From Catenulispora pinisilvae (GTDB taxonomy: Bacteria > Actinomycetota > Actinomycetes > Streptomycetales > Catenulisporaceae), in contig NZ_JAAFZA010000058.1 in NCBI RefSeq assembly GCF_015356865.1, positions 1 to 50,469 of the forward strand: DNA of 50,469 bases, read 5' to 3'. Numbering within the stretch: position 1 is the stretch's first letter; every line of letters begins with the position of its first letter. The position numbers were made by a program, and so were the translations under genes. The notes beneath the pieces were generated by a model that was given only the letters and a program-made list of their open reading frames with translations, had not been told where the DNA came from and did not search any database. Positions 34,561 through 43,831 of the stretch are shown piece by piece.

Positions 34561-36747
34561 ATGGACGCGCTCCCCGCAGTCACCCGGACCCACTGCCCGT
34601 ACTGCGCGTTGCAGTGCGGAATGGAGCTGCACGCCGAAACCGGCACGCCGCTTCGTGTCGCCGGCTGGAACGGGTTCGGGGTCAATCGCGGGGCGCTGTG
34701 TCAGAAGGGCGCTACGTCGACAGAGCTGCTGAATCCGGCGGTGCGCTTGACGACTCCGCTCCTGCGCAGCCACCGCAGCGCGGAGCTGGAGCCGGCGACC
34801 TGGGACGAAGCCCTGGACTTCACCGCAGACCGGCTGTCCGCGATCGGCGCCGGGCACGGACGCGACGCGGTCGGCGTCTTCGGCGGCGGCGGCCTGACCC
34901 ACGAGAAGGCGTACTCGCTGGGCAAGTTCGCCCGCGTCGTGTTGCAGACCCCGCACATCGACTACAACGGCCGGTTCTGCATGAGCGCCGCCGCCGCGGC
35001 CTCGCAGCGGGCCTTCGGCGTGGACCGGGGCCTGCCGTTCCCGCTGGCCGACGTCGCCCACACCGACGTGATCCTGCTGGTCGGCTCCAACCTCGCCGAC
35101 ACCATGCCCCCGGCCCTGCGCTACTTCACGGCGCAGCGGGAGAACGGCGGCCGGCTGATCGTCGTGGACCCGCGCCGGACCCGGACCGCCGAGCAGGCCG
35201 ACCTGCACCTGCAACCGGTCCCGGGCACGGACGCCGCGCTGGCCGCCGGGCTGCTGCACGTGCTGATCGCCGAGCACCTGATCGACGAGGCCTTCATCGC
35301 CGCCCGGACCACCGGCTTCCAGGAGGCGCGGGCCGAGGCGCAGCGGTGGTGGCCCGAGCGGGTCGAGGCGGTGTGCGGGGTGCCCGCGGGGGAGGTCAGG
35401 GCGGCGGCCAGGATGTTCGCCGGCGTTTCGGCTGGAGCTGAAGACAAGGCCGAAAACCCTTATGGCACCTCAGGAATGGTGCTCACCGCGCGCGGCACCG
35501 AACAGCAGGCCGACGGCGCCGACGCCGTGAACGCCTGGATCAACGTGGCGCTCGCCGCCGGGAAGGCGGGGCGTCCGTACTGCGGCTACGGAGCCATCAC
35601 CGGCCAGGGGAACGGCCAGGGTGGGCGCGAGCACGGGCAGAAGGCCGACCAGCTGCCCGGCTACCGGAAGATCACGGACCCGGCGGCGCGCGAGCATGTC
35701 GCCGCGGTCTGGGGCGTCCCGGCGGACTCGCTGCCGGGGCCCGGGCGTCCGGCGGTGGAGCTGCTGGCGTCGTGCGGCACTGATATCCGGGCCCTGCTGG
35801 TCGCCGGGTCGAATCCGGTGGTGTCGGCTCCGGATGCGGAGTTCGTGACGTCGCGGTTGCGGGCGCTGGAGTTCCTGGCGGTGTGCGACGTGGTGCTGAG
35901 CGAGACGGCCGCGTTGGCGGACGTGGTGTTCCCGGTGACGCAGTGGGCCGAGGAGACCGGGACCGTGACGAACCTGGAAGGCAGGGTTCTGTTACGCCGA
36001 CAGGCCGTCGCGCCGCCCGAGGCGGTGCGCTCCGATCTGGACGTGCTCGGCGCCCTGGCGTCGCGTCTGGGCCGGCCGGGGTTCCTGACGTCGCCCGCGG
36101 AGGTGTTCTCGGAGCTGGCCCAGGCCTCCGCCGGGGGCGTCGCGGACTACTCGGGGCTGTCGCACGAGCGGCTGGACGCGACATCGGAGGGTCCGGGGCT
36201 GCACTGGCCGTGCCCGACCCCCGACCACCCCGGCACGCCCCGCATGTTCCTGGACGCATTCGGCACCCCGGACGGCCTGGCGCGCTTCGTGGCGGTGGCC
36301 TGCGAACCGGCGATCGAGGAACCGTGCGCCGAGTACCCGTACCGACTGACGACCGGGCGCGTGCTGGCGCAGTACCAGTCGGGGGCGCAGACCCGGCGGG
36401 TGCGCGCGCTGAACGCCGCCGAACCGGGCCCGTTCGTCCAGCTGCATCCGGACCTGGCCGCCGTACTCGCGGTGGCTGAGGGGGACGCGGTGCGCGTGAC
36501 GAGTCGGCGGGGCTCCGCGGTCGCGGCGGCCCGGATCAGCGATCTGATACGGCCGGACACGGTGTTCATGCCGTTCCACTGGGCCGGAGCGGGCCGCGCG
36601 AACTCACTGACGCGCCGCACCACGGATCCGGTGTCGGGGATGCCGGCCTTCAAGACGGCGGCGGTGCGGCTGGAGGCGGCGCTGGTGGAGACGGCACAGG
36701 TGGAGACGGCACGGGCGGAGACAGCACGGGTGGAGGCAGCACAGTGA
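34561..36747 (+). CDS. nasA: Assimilatory nitrate reductase catalytic subunit
   Basis: 728 residues. It is a molybdopterin oxidoreductase reducing nitrate to nitrite in the cytoplasm. An N-terminal [4Fe-4S] site is set by C12, C15, C19 and C47 (THCPYCALQCGM and RGALCQKG). Mo-pterin-binding segments follow: VGVFGGGGLTHEKAYSLGKF, YNGRFCMSAAAAASQRAFGVD, ILLVGSNLADTMPP, VVDPRRTRTAEQADLHL, ALLVAGSNPVVSAPD and the late RLTTGRVLAQYQSGAQTRR. No signal peptide is present, consistent with assimilation. Codon 478 is a TTA (35992-35994), rare in such genomes. The last 20 residues are a 15-bp repeat tail. The stop overlaps the next GTG. Confidence 0.93.
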   Translation: MDALPAVTRTHCPYCALQCGMELHAETGTPLRVAGWNGFGVNRGALCQKGATSTELLNPAVRLTTPLLRSHRSAELEPATWDEALDFTADRLSAIGAGHGRDAVGVFGGGGLTHEKAYSLGKFARVVLQTPHIDYNGRFCMSAAAAASQRAFGVDRGLPFPLADVAHTDVILLVGSNLADTMPPALRYFTAQRENGGRLIVVDPRRTRTAEQADLHLQPVPGTDAALAAGLLHVLIAEHLIDEAFIAARTTGFQEARAEAQRWWPERVEAVCGVPAGEVRAAARMFAGVSAGAEDKAENPYGTSGMVLTARGTEQQADGADAVNAWINVALAAGKAGRPYCGYGAITGQGNGQGGREHGQKADQLPGYRKITDPAAREHVAAVWGVPADSLPGPGRPAVELLASCGTDIRALLVAGSNPVVSAPDAEFVTSRLRALEFLAVCDVVLSETAALADVVFPVTQWAEETGTVTNLEGRVLLRRQAVAPPEAVRSDLDVLGALASRLGRPGFLTSPAEVFSELAQASAGGVADYSGLSHERLDATSEGPGLHWPCPTPDHPGTPRMFLDAFGTPDGLARFVAVACEPAIEEPCAEYPYRLTTGRVLAQYQSGAQTRRVRALNAAEPGPFVQLHPDLAAVLAVAEGDAVRVTSRRGSAVAAARISDLIRPDTVFMPFHWAGAGRANSLTRRTTDPVSGMPAFKTAAVRLEAALVETAQVETARAETARVEAAQ
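36685..36744 (+). repeat. 15-bp tandem repeat, four units, at the 3' end of nasA
   Basis: Units 36685-36699, 36700-36714, 36715-36729 and 36730-36744, consensus GTGGAGACGGCACGG, encode VETAR-type repeats. The last unit ends on the G of the next gene's GTG start. Confidence 0.9.
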
Positions 36748-38018
36748 GCCGGGTCGTGGTCGCGGGCGCGGGACTCGCCGGGCACGAGGTGGTCCGGCGG
36801 CTGCTGGCCGACCCGGGCTTCGACGGGACGATCACCTGGCACGCCGGGGAACCGGGCCGCCCCTACAACAGGGTTCTGCTAACGGACCTGCTCGCTGGGC
36901 ACCATGCTCCGAGCGCGGTTGAACTGCCGACGCTGACCGACCCGCGCCTGACCTACCGGACGACGCCACTTCGCACCATCGCCGAGGCGGAGTTCGACCA
37001 CCTGGTGTTGGCGACCGGCGCGGAGCCGCTGATCCCGCCGGTGCGGGGGAACGCGGTGCCGCTGCGGACGCTCGCGGATGTGCGGACGATTCTCGGCGAG
37101 CTGGAGGGTGCCGGCGGTGCGGTACCTGCGAACCGCGAGGCACGCGCGAACCGCGAACCGCTTGCGAACCGCGAGGCCGATCCCGGGCGCAGGCAGGTTG
37201 GCGCGGTGGCGATGGGCCGCGGTTTGCTTTCCGGCCGGAAGCATTCCGGAGGGCGGCGCATCGCGGTCGTCGGCGGCGGCCCGCTCGGTGTGGAGACCGC
37301 ATGCGCGTTGGTCAGCCGAGGGGTGCGTGTCGAGTTGCTGCACCGGGGTCCGCACCTGCTGTCCCGTTGGCTCGATGCCGAGTCGGCGAGCCTCCTCGCC
37401 GACTCCCTGACCGAGGCTGGAATCGTCGTGCACTGTGATACCGACATCTCCGCCGCGACCGGGGTCTGGCCGAGCGCCGACCTGGTGATCCTCGCCTGTG
37501 GCACCTGCCCCCGCGTCGCCCTCGCCCGCGCGGCCGGGCTGCCGCTGGGGACCGGCATCCTGGTCGATCCCTGCGGCCGCTCCATCGGCGACGATCGGAT
37601 CTTCGCAATCGGTGACTGTGCGGAAACTATCGGCGTGAGCTCTCCGACTGGTGCGCTAGGTGCCTTCGAAGGCGCGCGGCGTGCTGTGGCGGCTATCGGA
37701 GGCGTGGCGTCTACGCAGCCTGCGATCGTCGCGCCGCTGCGCCTGCGCACCTACGACATCCCCGGTGCCGACGTCGCCGTCCTCGGCACGCCGCGCGCCG
37801 AGCCGTCCATCCAGTTCACCGACCAGCGCCGTCGTACGCGCAAGGTGCTCGCGTTGGACGGGGATGTGCCGGTGGCCGCCGCGCTGGTCGGGGACGTCGG
37901 CGCGGCTGCCGCGCTGGCGCGGGCCATCGCGCGGCCGAGTGCGCCGGCGCCGCGGGTGCCGGCCGCGCTTCTCACATCCGGGGCGGGGCGCGGTGCGGGC
38001 GGGGTCGGCAACGCGTAA
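36744..38018 (+). CDS. FAD/NAD(P)-dependent oxidoreductase of nitrate assimilation
   Basis: 424 residues, GTG start overlapping the nasA stop. The fold has two dinucleotide sites: RVVVAGAGLAGHEVVRRL at the N-terminus (FAD) and RIAVVGGGPLGVETACALVSRGVRVELL in the middle (NAD(P)H), with ILVDPCGRSIGDDRIFAIGDCAE near the end. It resembles the reductase half of NirB and the NasB/NasC electron-donor proteins, so it probably delivers electrons to NasA. A 54-base insert of three 18-bp units (ANRE repeats, residues about 129-146) lies between the two nucleotide domains. The C-terminus is Ala/Gly/Pro-rich. Confidence 0.82.
   Translation: MSRVVVAGAGLAGHEVVRRLLADPGFDGTITWHAGEPGRPYNRVLLTDLLAGHHAPSAVELPTLTDPRLTYRTTPLRTIAEAEFDHLVLATGAEPLIPPVRGNAVPLRTLADVRTILGELEGAGGAVPANREARANREPLANREADPGRRQVGAVAMGRGLLSGRKHSGGRRIAVVGGGPLGVETACALVSRGVRVELLHRGPHLLSRWLDAESASLLADSLTEAGIVVHCDTDISAATGVWPSADLVILACGTCPRVALARAAGLPLGTGILVDPCGRSIGDDRIFAIGDCAETIGVSSPTGALGAFEGARRAVAAIGGVASTQPAIVAPLRLRTYDIPGADVAVLGTPRAEPSIQFTDQRRRTRKVLALDGDVPVAAALVGDVGAAAALARAIARPSAPAPRVPAALLTSGAGRGAGGVGNA
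37128..37181 (+). repeat. 18-bp tandem repeat, three units, in coding sequence
   Basis: Units 37128-37145, 37146-37163 and 37164-37181 start GCGAACCGCGA. They encode ANREAR, ANREPL, ANREAD in the linker of the FAD oxidoreductase and keep the frame. Confidence 0.88.
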
Positions 38019-38063
38019 CAAGGCCGACGCGGGCGGGAAACGGCGCGGCGGGAGCCTGGGGCC

Positions 38064-40670
38064 ATGAGCCCATCGCAGCGCACGGTTCTCGTCGTCGGAC
38101 ACGGCATGGTCGGCCATCGCTTCGTCTCCAGCCTGCTGGAGCACGGGCACCCGGCGCCGGACGTCACCGTGTTCGGGGCCGAGGACCGGCCCGCTTATGA
38201 CCGGGTGCGCCTCTCGTCGTGGTTCGAGGACCGCGATCCCGCCTCGTTGCGCCTGGAGCCGTATTCGGACGGGGGCGTGGAGGTGCTGAGCGGAGTGGCC
38301 GTGGCCGGCGTCGACCGGGCGGCGCGGACCGTCACCACCGCGGACGGCGATGTGCGGGGTTACGACACCCTCGTGCTGGCCACCGGCTCACGCCCCTTCG
38401 TCCCGCCGGTGGAGAACCACCAGGCGCCGGGCTGCTTCGTCTACCGCACGCTGGACGACGTCGAAGCCATCGCCGCGTACGCCGCCGAGCCGGACCGCAC
38501 CCCCACCCCCACCCGCGCCCGCACCACCGGCGTCGTGGTGGGCGGCGGCCTGCTCGGACTGGAAGCCGCCAAAGCACTGACCAGCCTCGGCCTGAAGACC
38601 ACGGTCGTGGAGTTCGCCCCGCGCCTGATGCCGCTGCAAGTGGACGACGGCGGCGCGGCGGCGCTCCAAGCGCGGATCGCAGAACTCGGAGTCACGCTGC
38701 ACACCGGCACCCGTCTGGACAAGGTCGTGGTCGGCGAGGACGGCGCCGCGACGGCCGTGCAGGCGGTTCGCGGCGATGACGTCCTGGCCATCGAGGCCGA
38801 CCTGGTCGTCTTCGCCGCCGGCGTCCGTCCCGAGGACAGCCTGGCCCGCGCGGCCGGACTGGACGTCGGCGAGCGCGGCGGCATCGTCGTCGACTCGCTC
38901 TGCCGCACCGAGGACCGGCACATCTACGCGATCGGCGAGTGCGCCCTGGCCGCCGACGGCCGGGTCTACGGCCTGGTCGCGCCGGGATATCAGATGGCTG
39001 AGGCAGCCGCCGCACACATTGCCAAGGAAGCCGAGGACCGGGCCTTCACCGGCGCCGACACCTCCACCAAACTCAAGCTCCTCGGCGTGGAGGTGGCCAG
39101 CTTCGGCGACGCCTTCGGCGTCGGCGACGGCGCCACGTCCGCCACCTACAGCGACTCTCGCCGCCGGGTCTACCGCAAGCTCACGATCGCGCCGGACGGC
39201 CGGCTGCTCGGCGGCATCCTGGTCGGCGACGCGGAGGACTACGGAACCCTGCGCGCGCTGGTCGGCGAGCAGCCCCCGGCCGCTCCCGAGGCGTTGCTGC
39301 TCCCGGCCGGGACCGCCGGTGCCGTGTCGATCGGGCCCTGCGGCCTGCCGGACTCGGCCGTCCTGTGCTCCTGCCACAACGTGACCAAGGGCGCGATCTG
39401 CACGGCGATCCACGATCTGGCCGGACAAGGCGACGGTCAAGACGACGGCGAGGTGACACCGAAGCAGATCGGCGGCTGCACCAAGGCCGGGACCGGCTGC
39501 GGCTCCTGCGTCACCTCGATCAAGGCCCTGATCAAGGCGGAAGGCGGCGGCGGTAGCTCAGGGCTCTGCGAACACTTCTCGCAGACCCGCTCCGAGCTCT
39601 ACACCATCGTCCGCCGCGACCACATCACCGGCTATGCCGAACTCCTCGCCAAGCACGGCACCGCCGCCAAGGGCGTCACCGACGGCTGCGACGTCTGCAA
39701 GCCCGCCGTCGGCTCCATCCTGGCCTCCCTCGGCGGCCTGCTCGCCGAGGGCGAGGCGAAGCCGCACGTCCTGGACGGCGGCCAAGCCGCGTTGCAGGAC
39801 ACCAACGACCACGTCCTGGCCAACCTCCAGCGCAACGGCTCCTACTCCGTCGTCCCGCGCATCCCCGGCGGCGAGATCACGCCGGACAAGCTCATCGTCA
39901 TCGGCGAGGTGGCGCGCGACTTCGGCCTCTACACGAAGATCACCGGCGGCCAGCGCATCGACATGTTCGGCGCGCGGATGGCCGACCTGCCGAAGATCTG
40001 GCAGCGGCTGGTCGACGCCGGCTTCGAATCAGGGCACGCCTACGGCAAGGCGCTGCGGACGGTGAAGTCGTGCGTCGGCTCCACCTGGTGCCGCTACGGT
40101 GTGCAGGACTCGGTCAAGATGGCCATCGACCTGGAGCTGCGCTACCGGGGCCTGCGGGCCCCGCACAAGATCAAGATGGCGGTGTCCGGCTGCGCCCGGG
40201 AGTGCGCCGAGGCGCAGTCCAAGGACGTCGGCGTCATCGCCACCGAGCGCGGCTGGAACCTCTACGTCGGCGGCAACGGCGGCGCCCGGCCCCGGCACGC
40301 CGACCTGCTCGCCACCGATCTCGACGAGGCGGCCCTGATCCGCACCATCGACCGCTTCCTGGCCCTCTACATCGCCCAGGCCGACCGGCTGGAGCGGACC
40401 GCGACCTGGGTCGAGCGCTACGAGGGCGGCCTGGACCGGCTTCGCAGCGTCCTGATCGACGACGTCGAGGACCGCGGCGCGGAGCTGGAAGGGCTGATCA
40501 CCGCACACGTCGAGGCCTACACCGACGAATGGCGTGCGGTGCTGGAGGACCCGGTGAAGCTGGCCCGCTTCGCCACCTTCGTCAACGCGCCGCAGGCCCC
40601 GGACCCGACCGTCGCGTTCGTGCCCGAACGCGGCCAGATCAAGCCGCTGCTGACTCTTGGGAGGCGCTGA
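38064..40670 (+). CDS. nirB: Assimilatory nitrite reductase [NAD(P)H] large subunit
   Basis: 868 residues. It reduces nitrite to ammonium with six electrons from NAD(P)H. Domains in order: FAD/NAD(P) reductase (VLVVGHGMVGHRFVSSLL; second site GVVVGGGLLGLEAAKALTSL; YAIGECALAADGRVYGLVAPG), a BFD-like [2Fe-2S] domain (LCSCHNVTKGAIC and CTKAGTGCGSC), a ferredoxin-like half-domain, and the siroheme/[4Fe-4S] domain with C-x5-C in SCVGSTWCRYG and C-x3-C in SGCARECAEAQ. Length and order match the family. The stop and the nirD start overlap (TGATG). The 45-base gap upstream has no obvious operator. Confidence 0.96.
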   Translation: MSPSQRTVLVVGHGMVGHRFVSSLLEHGHPAPDVTVFGAEDRPAYDRVRLSSWFEDRDPASLRLEPYSDGGVEVLSGVAVAGVDRAARTVTTADGDVRGYDTLVLATGSRPFVPPVENHQAPGCFVYRTLDDVEAIAAYAAEPDRTPTPTRARTTGVVVGGGLLGLEAAKALTSLGLKTTVVEFAPRLMPLQVDDGGAAALQARIAELGVTLHTGTRLDKVVVGEDGAATAVQAVRGDDVLAIEADLVVFAAGVRPEDSLARAAGLDVGERGGIVVDSLCRTEDRHIYAIGECALAADGRVYGLVAPGYQMAEAAAAHIAKEAEDRAFTGADTSTKLKLLGVEVASFGDAFGVGDGATSATYSDSRRRVYRKLTIAPDGRLLGGILVGDAEDYGTLRALVGEQPPAAPEALLLPAGTAGAVSIGPCGLPDSAVLCSCHNVTKGAICTAIHDLAGQGDGQDDGEVTPKQIGGCTKAGTGCGSCVTSIKALIKAEGGGGSSGLCEHFSQTRSELYTIVRRDHITGYAELLAKHGTAAKGVTDGCDVCKPAVGSILASLGGLLAEGEAKPHVLDGGQAALQDTNDHVLANLQRNGSYSVVPRIPGGEITPDKLIVIGEVARDFGLYTKITGGQRIDMFGARMADLPKIWQRLVDAGFESGHAYGKALRTVKSCVGSTWCRYGVQDSVKMAIDLELRYRGLRAPHKIKMAVSGCARECAEAQSKDVGVIATERGWNLYVGGNGGARPRHADLLATDLDEAALIRTIDRFLALYIAQADRLERTATWVERYEGGLDRLRSVLIDDVEDRGAELEGLITAHVEAYTDEWRAVLEDPVKLARFATFVNAPQAPDPTVAFVPERGQIKPLLTLGRR

Positions 40671-41050
40671 TGTGGACCGCGGTATGTAAGTACTCGCAGT
40701 TGGAACCCGGTCGCGGAGTGGCCGCCCTCGTCGAGGGCGAGGCGGTGGCGGTGTTCCGGCTGCGCGACGGCTCGCTCTACGCGGTCGGGAACCTGGACCC
40801 GTTCTGCGGCGCCTCGGTCATCTCCCGCGGCATCACCGGCATGCGCGGCGACGGCACCGCGACCGTCGCGTCCCCGATGTACAAGGACGTCTTCGACCTG
40901 GCGACCGGCGTCGCCCTGGACGCGCCGGACGTACGCCTGCCGGTGTTCGCGGTGCGGCGGCACCGGGGCGTGGTGTGGGTCGCGCCGGATGTCACATCGC
41001 AGACCGCGGCGGGTGCAGAACTCCTCACAGAACCGACGCTGGTGACCTGA
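40670..41050 (+). CDS. nirD: Nitrite reductase small subunit
   Basis: 126 residues, ATG at 40670 sharing a base with the nirB stop. It is a Rieske-fold subunit that has lost the iron-sulfur ligands, as usual for NirD: WTAVCKYSQLEPGRGVAALVEG, FRLRDGSLYAVGNLDPFCGASVISRGI and VASPMYKDVFDLATGVALD. It forms the NirBD complex. The last 20 residues are a short hydrophilic extension. Confidence 0.93.
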   Translation: MWTAVCKYSQLEPGRGVAALVEGEAVAVFRLRDGSLYAVGNLDPFCGASVISRGITGMRGDGTATVASPMYKDVFDLATGVALDAPDVRLPVFAVRRHRGVVWVAPDVTSQTAAGAELLTEPTLVT

Positions 41051-41083
41051 TCAGGCGAAACAGGGTCTTCGTAGGTTGCGGTC

Positions 41084-42430
41084 ATGACAGCTACCACAGG
41101 AGCTACCACAACAGAGCGAAACCTGTCAGACCGGGACCTGCTGGCGGCCTGGAACCCCGAGGACGAGGACCTGTGGGCCGCCGGCGCCCGCCGGATCGCC
41201 CGTCGCAACCTCGCCTACTCGATCCTGTCCGAGCACATCGGCTTCTCGGTGTGGTCGCTGTGGTCGGTGCTGGTGCTGTTCCTCGGCCCGGACTACCACG
41301 TCGACGCCGCCGGCAAGTTCCTGCTCACCTCGCTGCCCACGGCGGTGGGCTCGGTGCTGCGGCTGCCGTACAGCTTCGCCGTCACCCGCTTCGGCGGCCG
41401 CAGCTGGACGGTCTTCAGTGCCCTGATCCTCCTGGTGCCGTGCGGCCTGTGCGCGTTCCTCATCAAGCCCGGGGTGTCGTACTCGACGCTGCTGATCCTG
41501 GCGGCGGTAACAGGTGTCGGCGGCGGGAACTTCGCATCATCGATGACGAATATCAACACCTTCTATCCCGACCGGCTCAAGGGCTGGGCGCTGGGCCTCA
41601 ACGCCGGCGGCGGGAACGTCGGCGTCGCGGCCGTGCAGCTCGTCGGGCTGGCGGTGCTGGCCTGGAGCGGCAAGGGCCACCCGGGCCTGGTCGCCGGGAT
41701 CTACCTGCCGCTGATCGTGGTGGCCGCGGTCGGATCGGCACTGTGGATGGACAACCTGCCGAACCGGACGGCCGCCAAGGGGGCGATCCGCGAGGTGGCC
41801 AAGAGCGGCCGAACCTGGGTCATCTCAGTCCTCTACATCGGCACCTTCGGTTCGTTCATCGGCTTCGGCTTCGCGTTCGGCCAGGTGCTCCAGGTCCAGT
41901 TCAAGACCCAGTTCGCCACCCCGGTCGACGCCGCGTACCTGACGTTCCTCGGCCCGCTGCTCGGCTCGCTGTCCCGCCCGATCGGCGGCCGGCTGGCCGA
42001 CCGGCTCGGCGGTGCGCGCGTCACGCTCGTCACCTTCGCGGCGATGGCCGCCAGCGCCGTCGTCGTGCTGGCAGCCTCCGAAGCCGCCTCGCTCGCGGCG
42101 TTCGTGACCGGCTTCGTGCTGTTGTTCGTCTTCAGCGGCGTCGGCAACGGCTCGGTCTACAAGATGATCCCGGCTCTGTTCGCCGGCGAGCCCGAGCCCC
42201 GGGCCCGGCGGCTGAGCGGGGCGCTGATCGGATTGGCGGGGGCCGTTGGGGCGTTCGGGGGAGTGCTGGTGAACATGGCCTTCCGGCAGTCGTTCCTCAG
42301 TACGAAGAACGGGGACGCGGCGTACTGGACGTTCCTGCTCTTTTACGCGCTGTGCGCGGGGCTGACGTGGGTCGTTTTCATGCGCCGGGCCGGCCGCACG
42401 GTCCGGGAGGCGGCGCCGGCGATCGGGTGA
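41084..42430 (+). CDS. narK: NarK-type nitrate/nitrite transporter, MFS
   Basis: 448 residues, about 12 TM helices. Nitrate/nitrite-porter signatures are present: the first nitrate-signature motif GGGNFASSMTNINTFYPDR after TM4-5 and the second ALGLNAGGGNVGVAAVQL, plus an MFS loop with RPIGGRLADRLGGARVT. It imports nitrate for NasA. It lies 33 bases after nirD and probably belongs to the same transcript, which ends at the hairpin at 42445-42481. Confidence 0.93.
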   Translation: MTATTGATTTERNLSDRDLLAAWNPEDEDLWAAGARRIARRNLAYSILSEHIGFSVWSLWSVLVLFLGPDYHVDAAGKFLLTSLPTAVGSVLRLPYSFAVTRFGGRSWTVFSALILLVPCGLCAFLIKPGVSYSTLLILAAVTGVGGGNFASSMTNINTFYPDRLKGWALGLNAGGGNVGVAAVQLVGLAVLAWSGKGHPGLVAGIYLPLIVVAAVGSALWMDNLPNRTAAKGAIREVAKSGRTWVISVLYIGTFGSFIGFGFAFGQVLQVQFKTQFATPVDAAYLTFLGPLLGSLSRPIGGRLADRLGGARVTLVTFAAMAASAVVVLAASEAASLAAFVTGFVLLFVFSGVGNGSVYKMIPALFAGEPEPRARRLSGALIGLAGAVGAFGGVLVNMAFRQSFLSTKNGDAAYWTFLLFYALCAGLTWVVFMRRAGRTVREAAPAIG

Positions 42431-42444
42431 AGCGCACGGCGTGA

Positions 42445-42481
42445 CGGCGGGTTCTCCTTGCGACACAAGGAGAACCCGCCG
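42445..42481 (+). terminator. Strong terminator after the nitrate cluster
   Basis: A perfect 16-bp stem, CGGCGGGTTCTCCTTG (42445-42460) pairing with 42466-42481, 5-base loop, followed by CTTT. It begins 15 bases after the narK stop. Confidence 0.9.
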
Positions 42482-42661
42482 CTTTGCGTGCGCCCGGTGT
42501 GGCATCGTGGAGGGTCGGCAGGTTCCGCGACGCCCGGACGCCCGGGTGGTCAGACGGATTTCGCAGCAGGCCGCCGGTATAAGTACGCTGAGCTATCGTT
42601 CGGTTGCGCCCTTGAAAGGCGACAGCATGCACATATCGGCTCTATCCCGCGGACGGCGGTC

Positions 42662-43714
42662 GTGACCGGGAAGCCCGTGAAGCGGCCCGAGGATGACACC
42701 TCGGAGCGGCGCAAGCTCATCAGCCTGGGTTCCGCGGCGATCCTTCTGCTCTGCATCGATCCCTTCGTGCACGGCACGGCGCAGGTCGCGTGCTTCAGCG
42801 CGACCAGTCTCTGCGGGATCGGCGCGCTCACCCAGCTGGCGCACGTGGACTGGCTCAGGCTCCGTAGGGCGCGCAAAACGCAGGCGTCTTCGGCCGACTA
42901 CGAAGGGCTGCCACAGTCGCTGCTCATCGAGCGGCTGGCCGGGGCGAACCGCAGGGTGCGGATCGTGGACACGATCTGTGCGGTCGCGACCGATCCGGAC
43001 AACGGCCCGCGGATGTTCGAGATCCTGGCCGATCGGCTGGCGCGCCATGGCGAATTCGTCCTGGAAGCCGCCTTTCTGTGCCCGCTCTCGCCGGCCATGA
43101 AAGAGCGTGCCAAGCGTCTGAACCGCACTGAGGCGCAGCAGGAGCGGATCGCCGAGAGCACCCTTGGGAAGTTCGAGGTCTTCGTGGCCGGTCTGCCCGC
43201 CGATCATCGCGCCCGGGTCTGGATATGGCTGTACAAGGAACCGCCGTCCTACGCGTCCTACCGGGTCGACGACTCGAACCTGGTGTGCGGATTGGTGGGG
43301 GACCAGCGGTCGCAGGACGCCCTGTACGTCGACATGGCGCCCGGGTCTTTGCACTCGCGACAGTGCGACGGGGACTACGACCAGATCCGGCGGAGCGGTC
43401 TGCCGCTGGCCGAACACCGCTCTGGAACGCTGGTGGTGCACGACCCCGCCGGCGACCGGGAGATCGAGCGCGTGCGTTTCCTGCGGCACGGCGGCGAGGT
43501 GTTCGTGGCCGTCACCGATCGCGATGACCGGGCGTTCGTGGCGAACTGCGACTCCGTGACGTGGTGGCACTGCGGGGAGCAGAGCACATGGGCGCCGAAG
43601 GCCGTGGACCCGCGCACCCAGGACCATTTGCAAGCCGAACTGGACGAGGCCTGGGAAGTGAAGTACCACACGCCCGACCGTCCGCCCTTCTTCCTCCTCG
43701 GAACAGTGCCCTGA
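42662..43714 (+). CDS. Two-TM membrane-anchored protein, unknown function (first of a pair)
   Basis: 350 residues from the GTG at 42662; the start is uncertain because no strong ribosome binding site is present. After a charged N-terminus, residues about 18-60 form two hydrophobic helices (LISLGSAAILLLCIDPF and VACFSATSLCGIGALTQLA). The soluble part begins SLLIERLAGANRRVRIVDTI and continues with RVWIWLYKEPPSYASYRVDD and ERVRFLRHGGEVFVAVTDRD. These segments line up by eye with the next protein. No catalytic motif is certain. Upstream of the gene is the nitrate cluster terminator, so it has its own promoter in 42482-42661. Confidence 0.65.
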   Translation: MTGKPVKRPEDDTSERRKLISLGSAAILLLCIDPFVHGTAQVACFSATSLCGIGALTQLAHVDWLRLRRARKTQASSADYEGLPQSLLIERLAGANRRVRIVDTICAVATDPDNGPRMFEILADRLARHGEFVLEAAFLCPLSPAMKERAKRLNRTEAQQERIAESTLGKFEVFVAGLPADHRARVWIWLYKEPPSYASYRVDDSNLVCGLVGDQRSQDALYVDMAPGSLHSRQCDGDYDQIRRSGLPLAEHRSGTLVVHDPAGDREIERVRFLRHGGEVFVAVTDRDDRAFVANCDSVTWWHCGEQSTWAPKAVDPRTQDHLQAELDEAWEVKYHTPDRPPFFLLGTVP

Positions 43715-43831
43715 TATCCGCGCGGTGGGGCAGGGAAATTCCCAGGAGCGTGCCTTGTGCCGCATTGGCGGCTAACATCCCCCAGTACCGGACCTTTATC
43801 AGGGTTCGGTCACAGGCGTGGGGGTGGCGCG

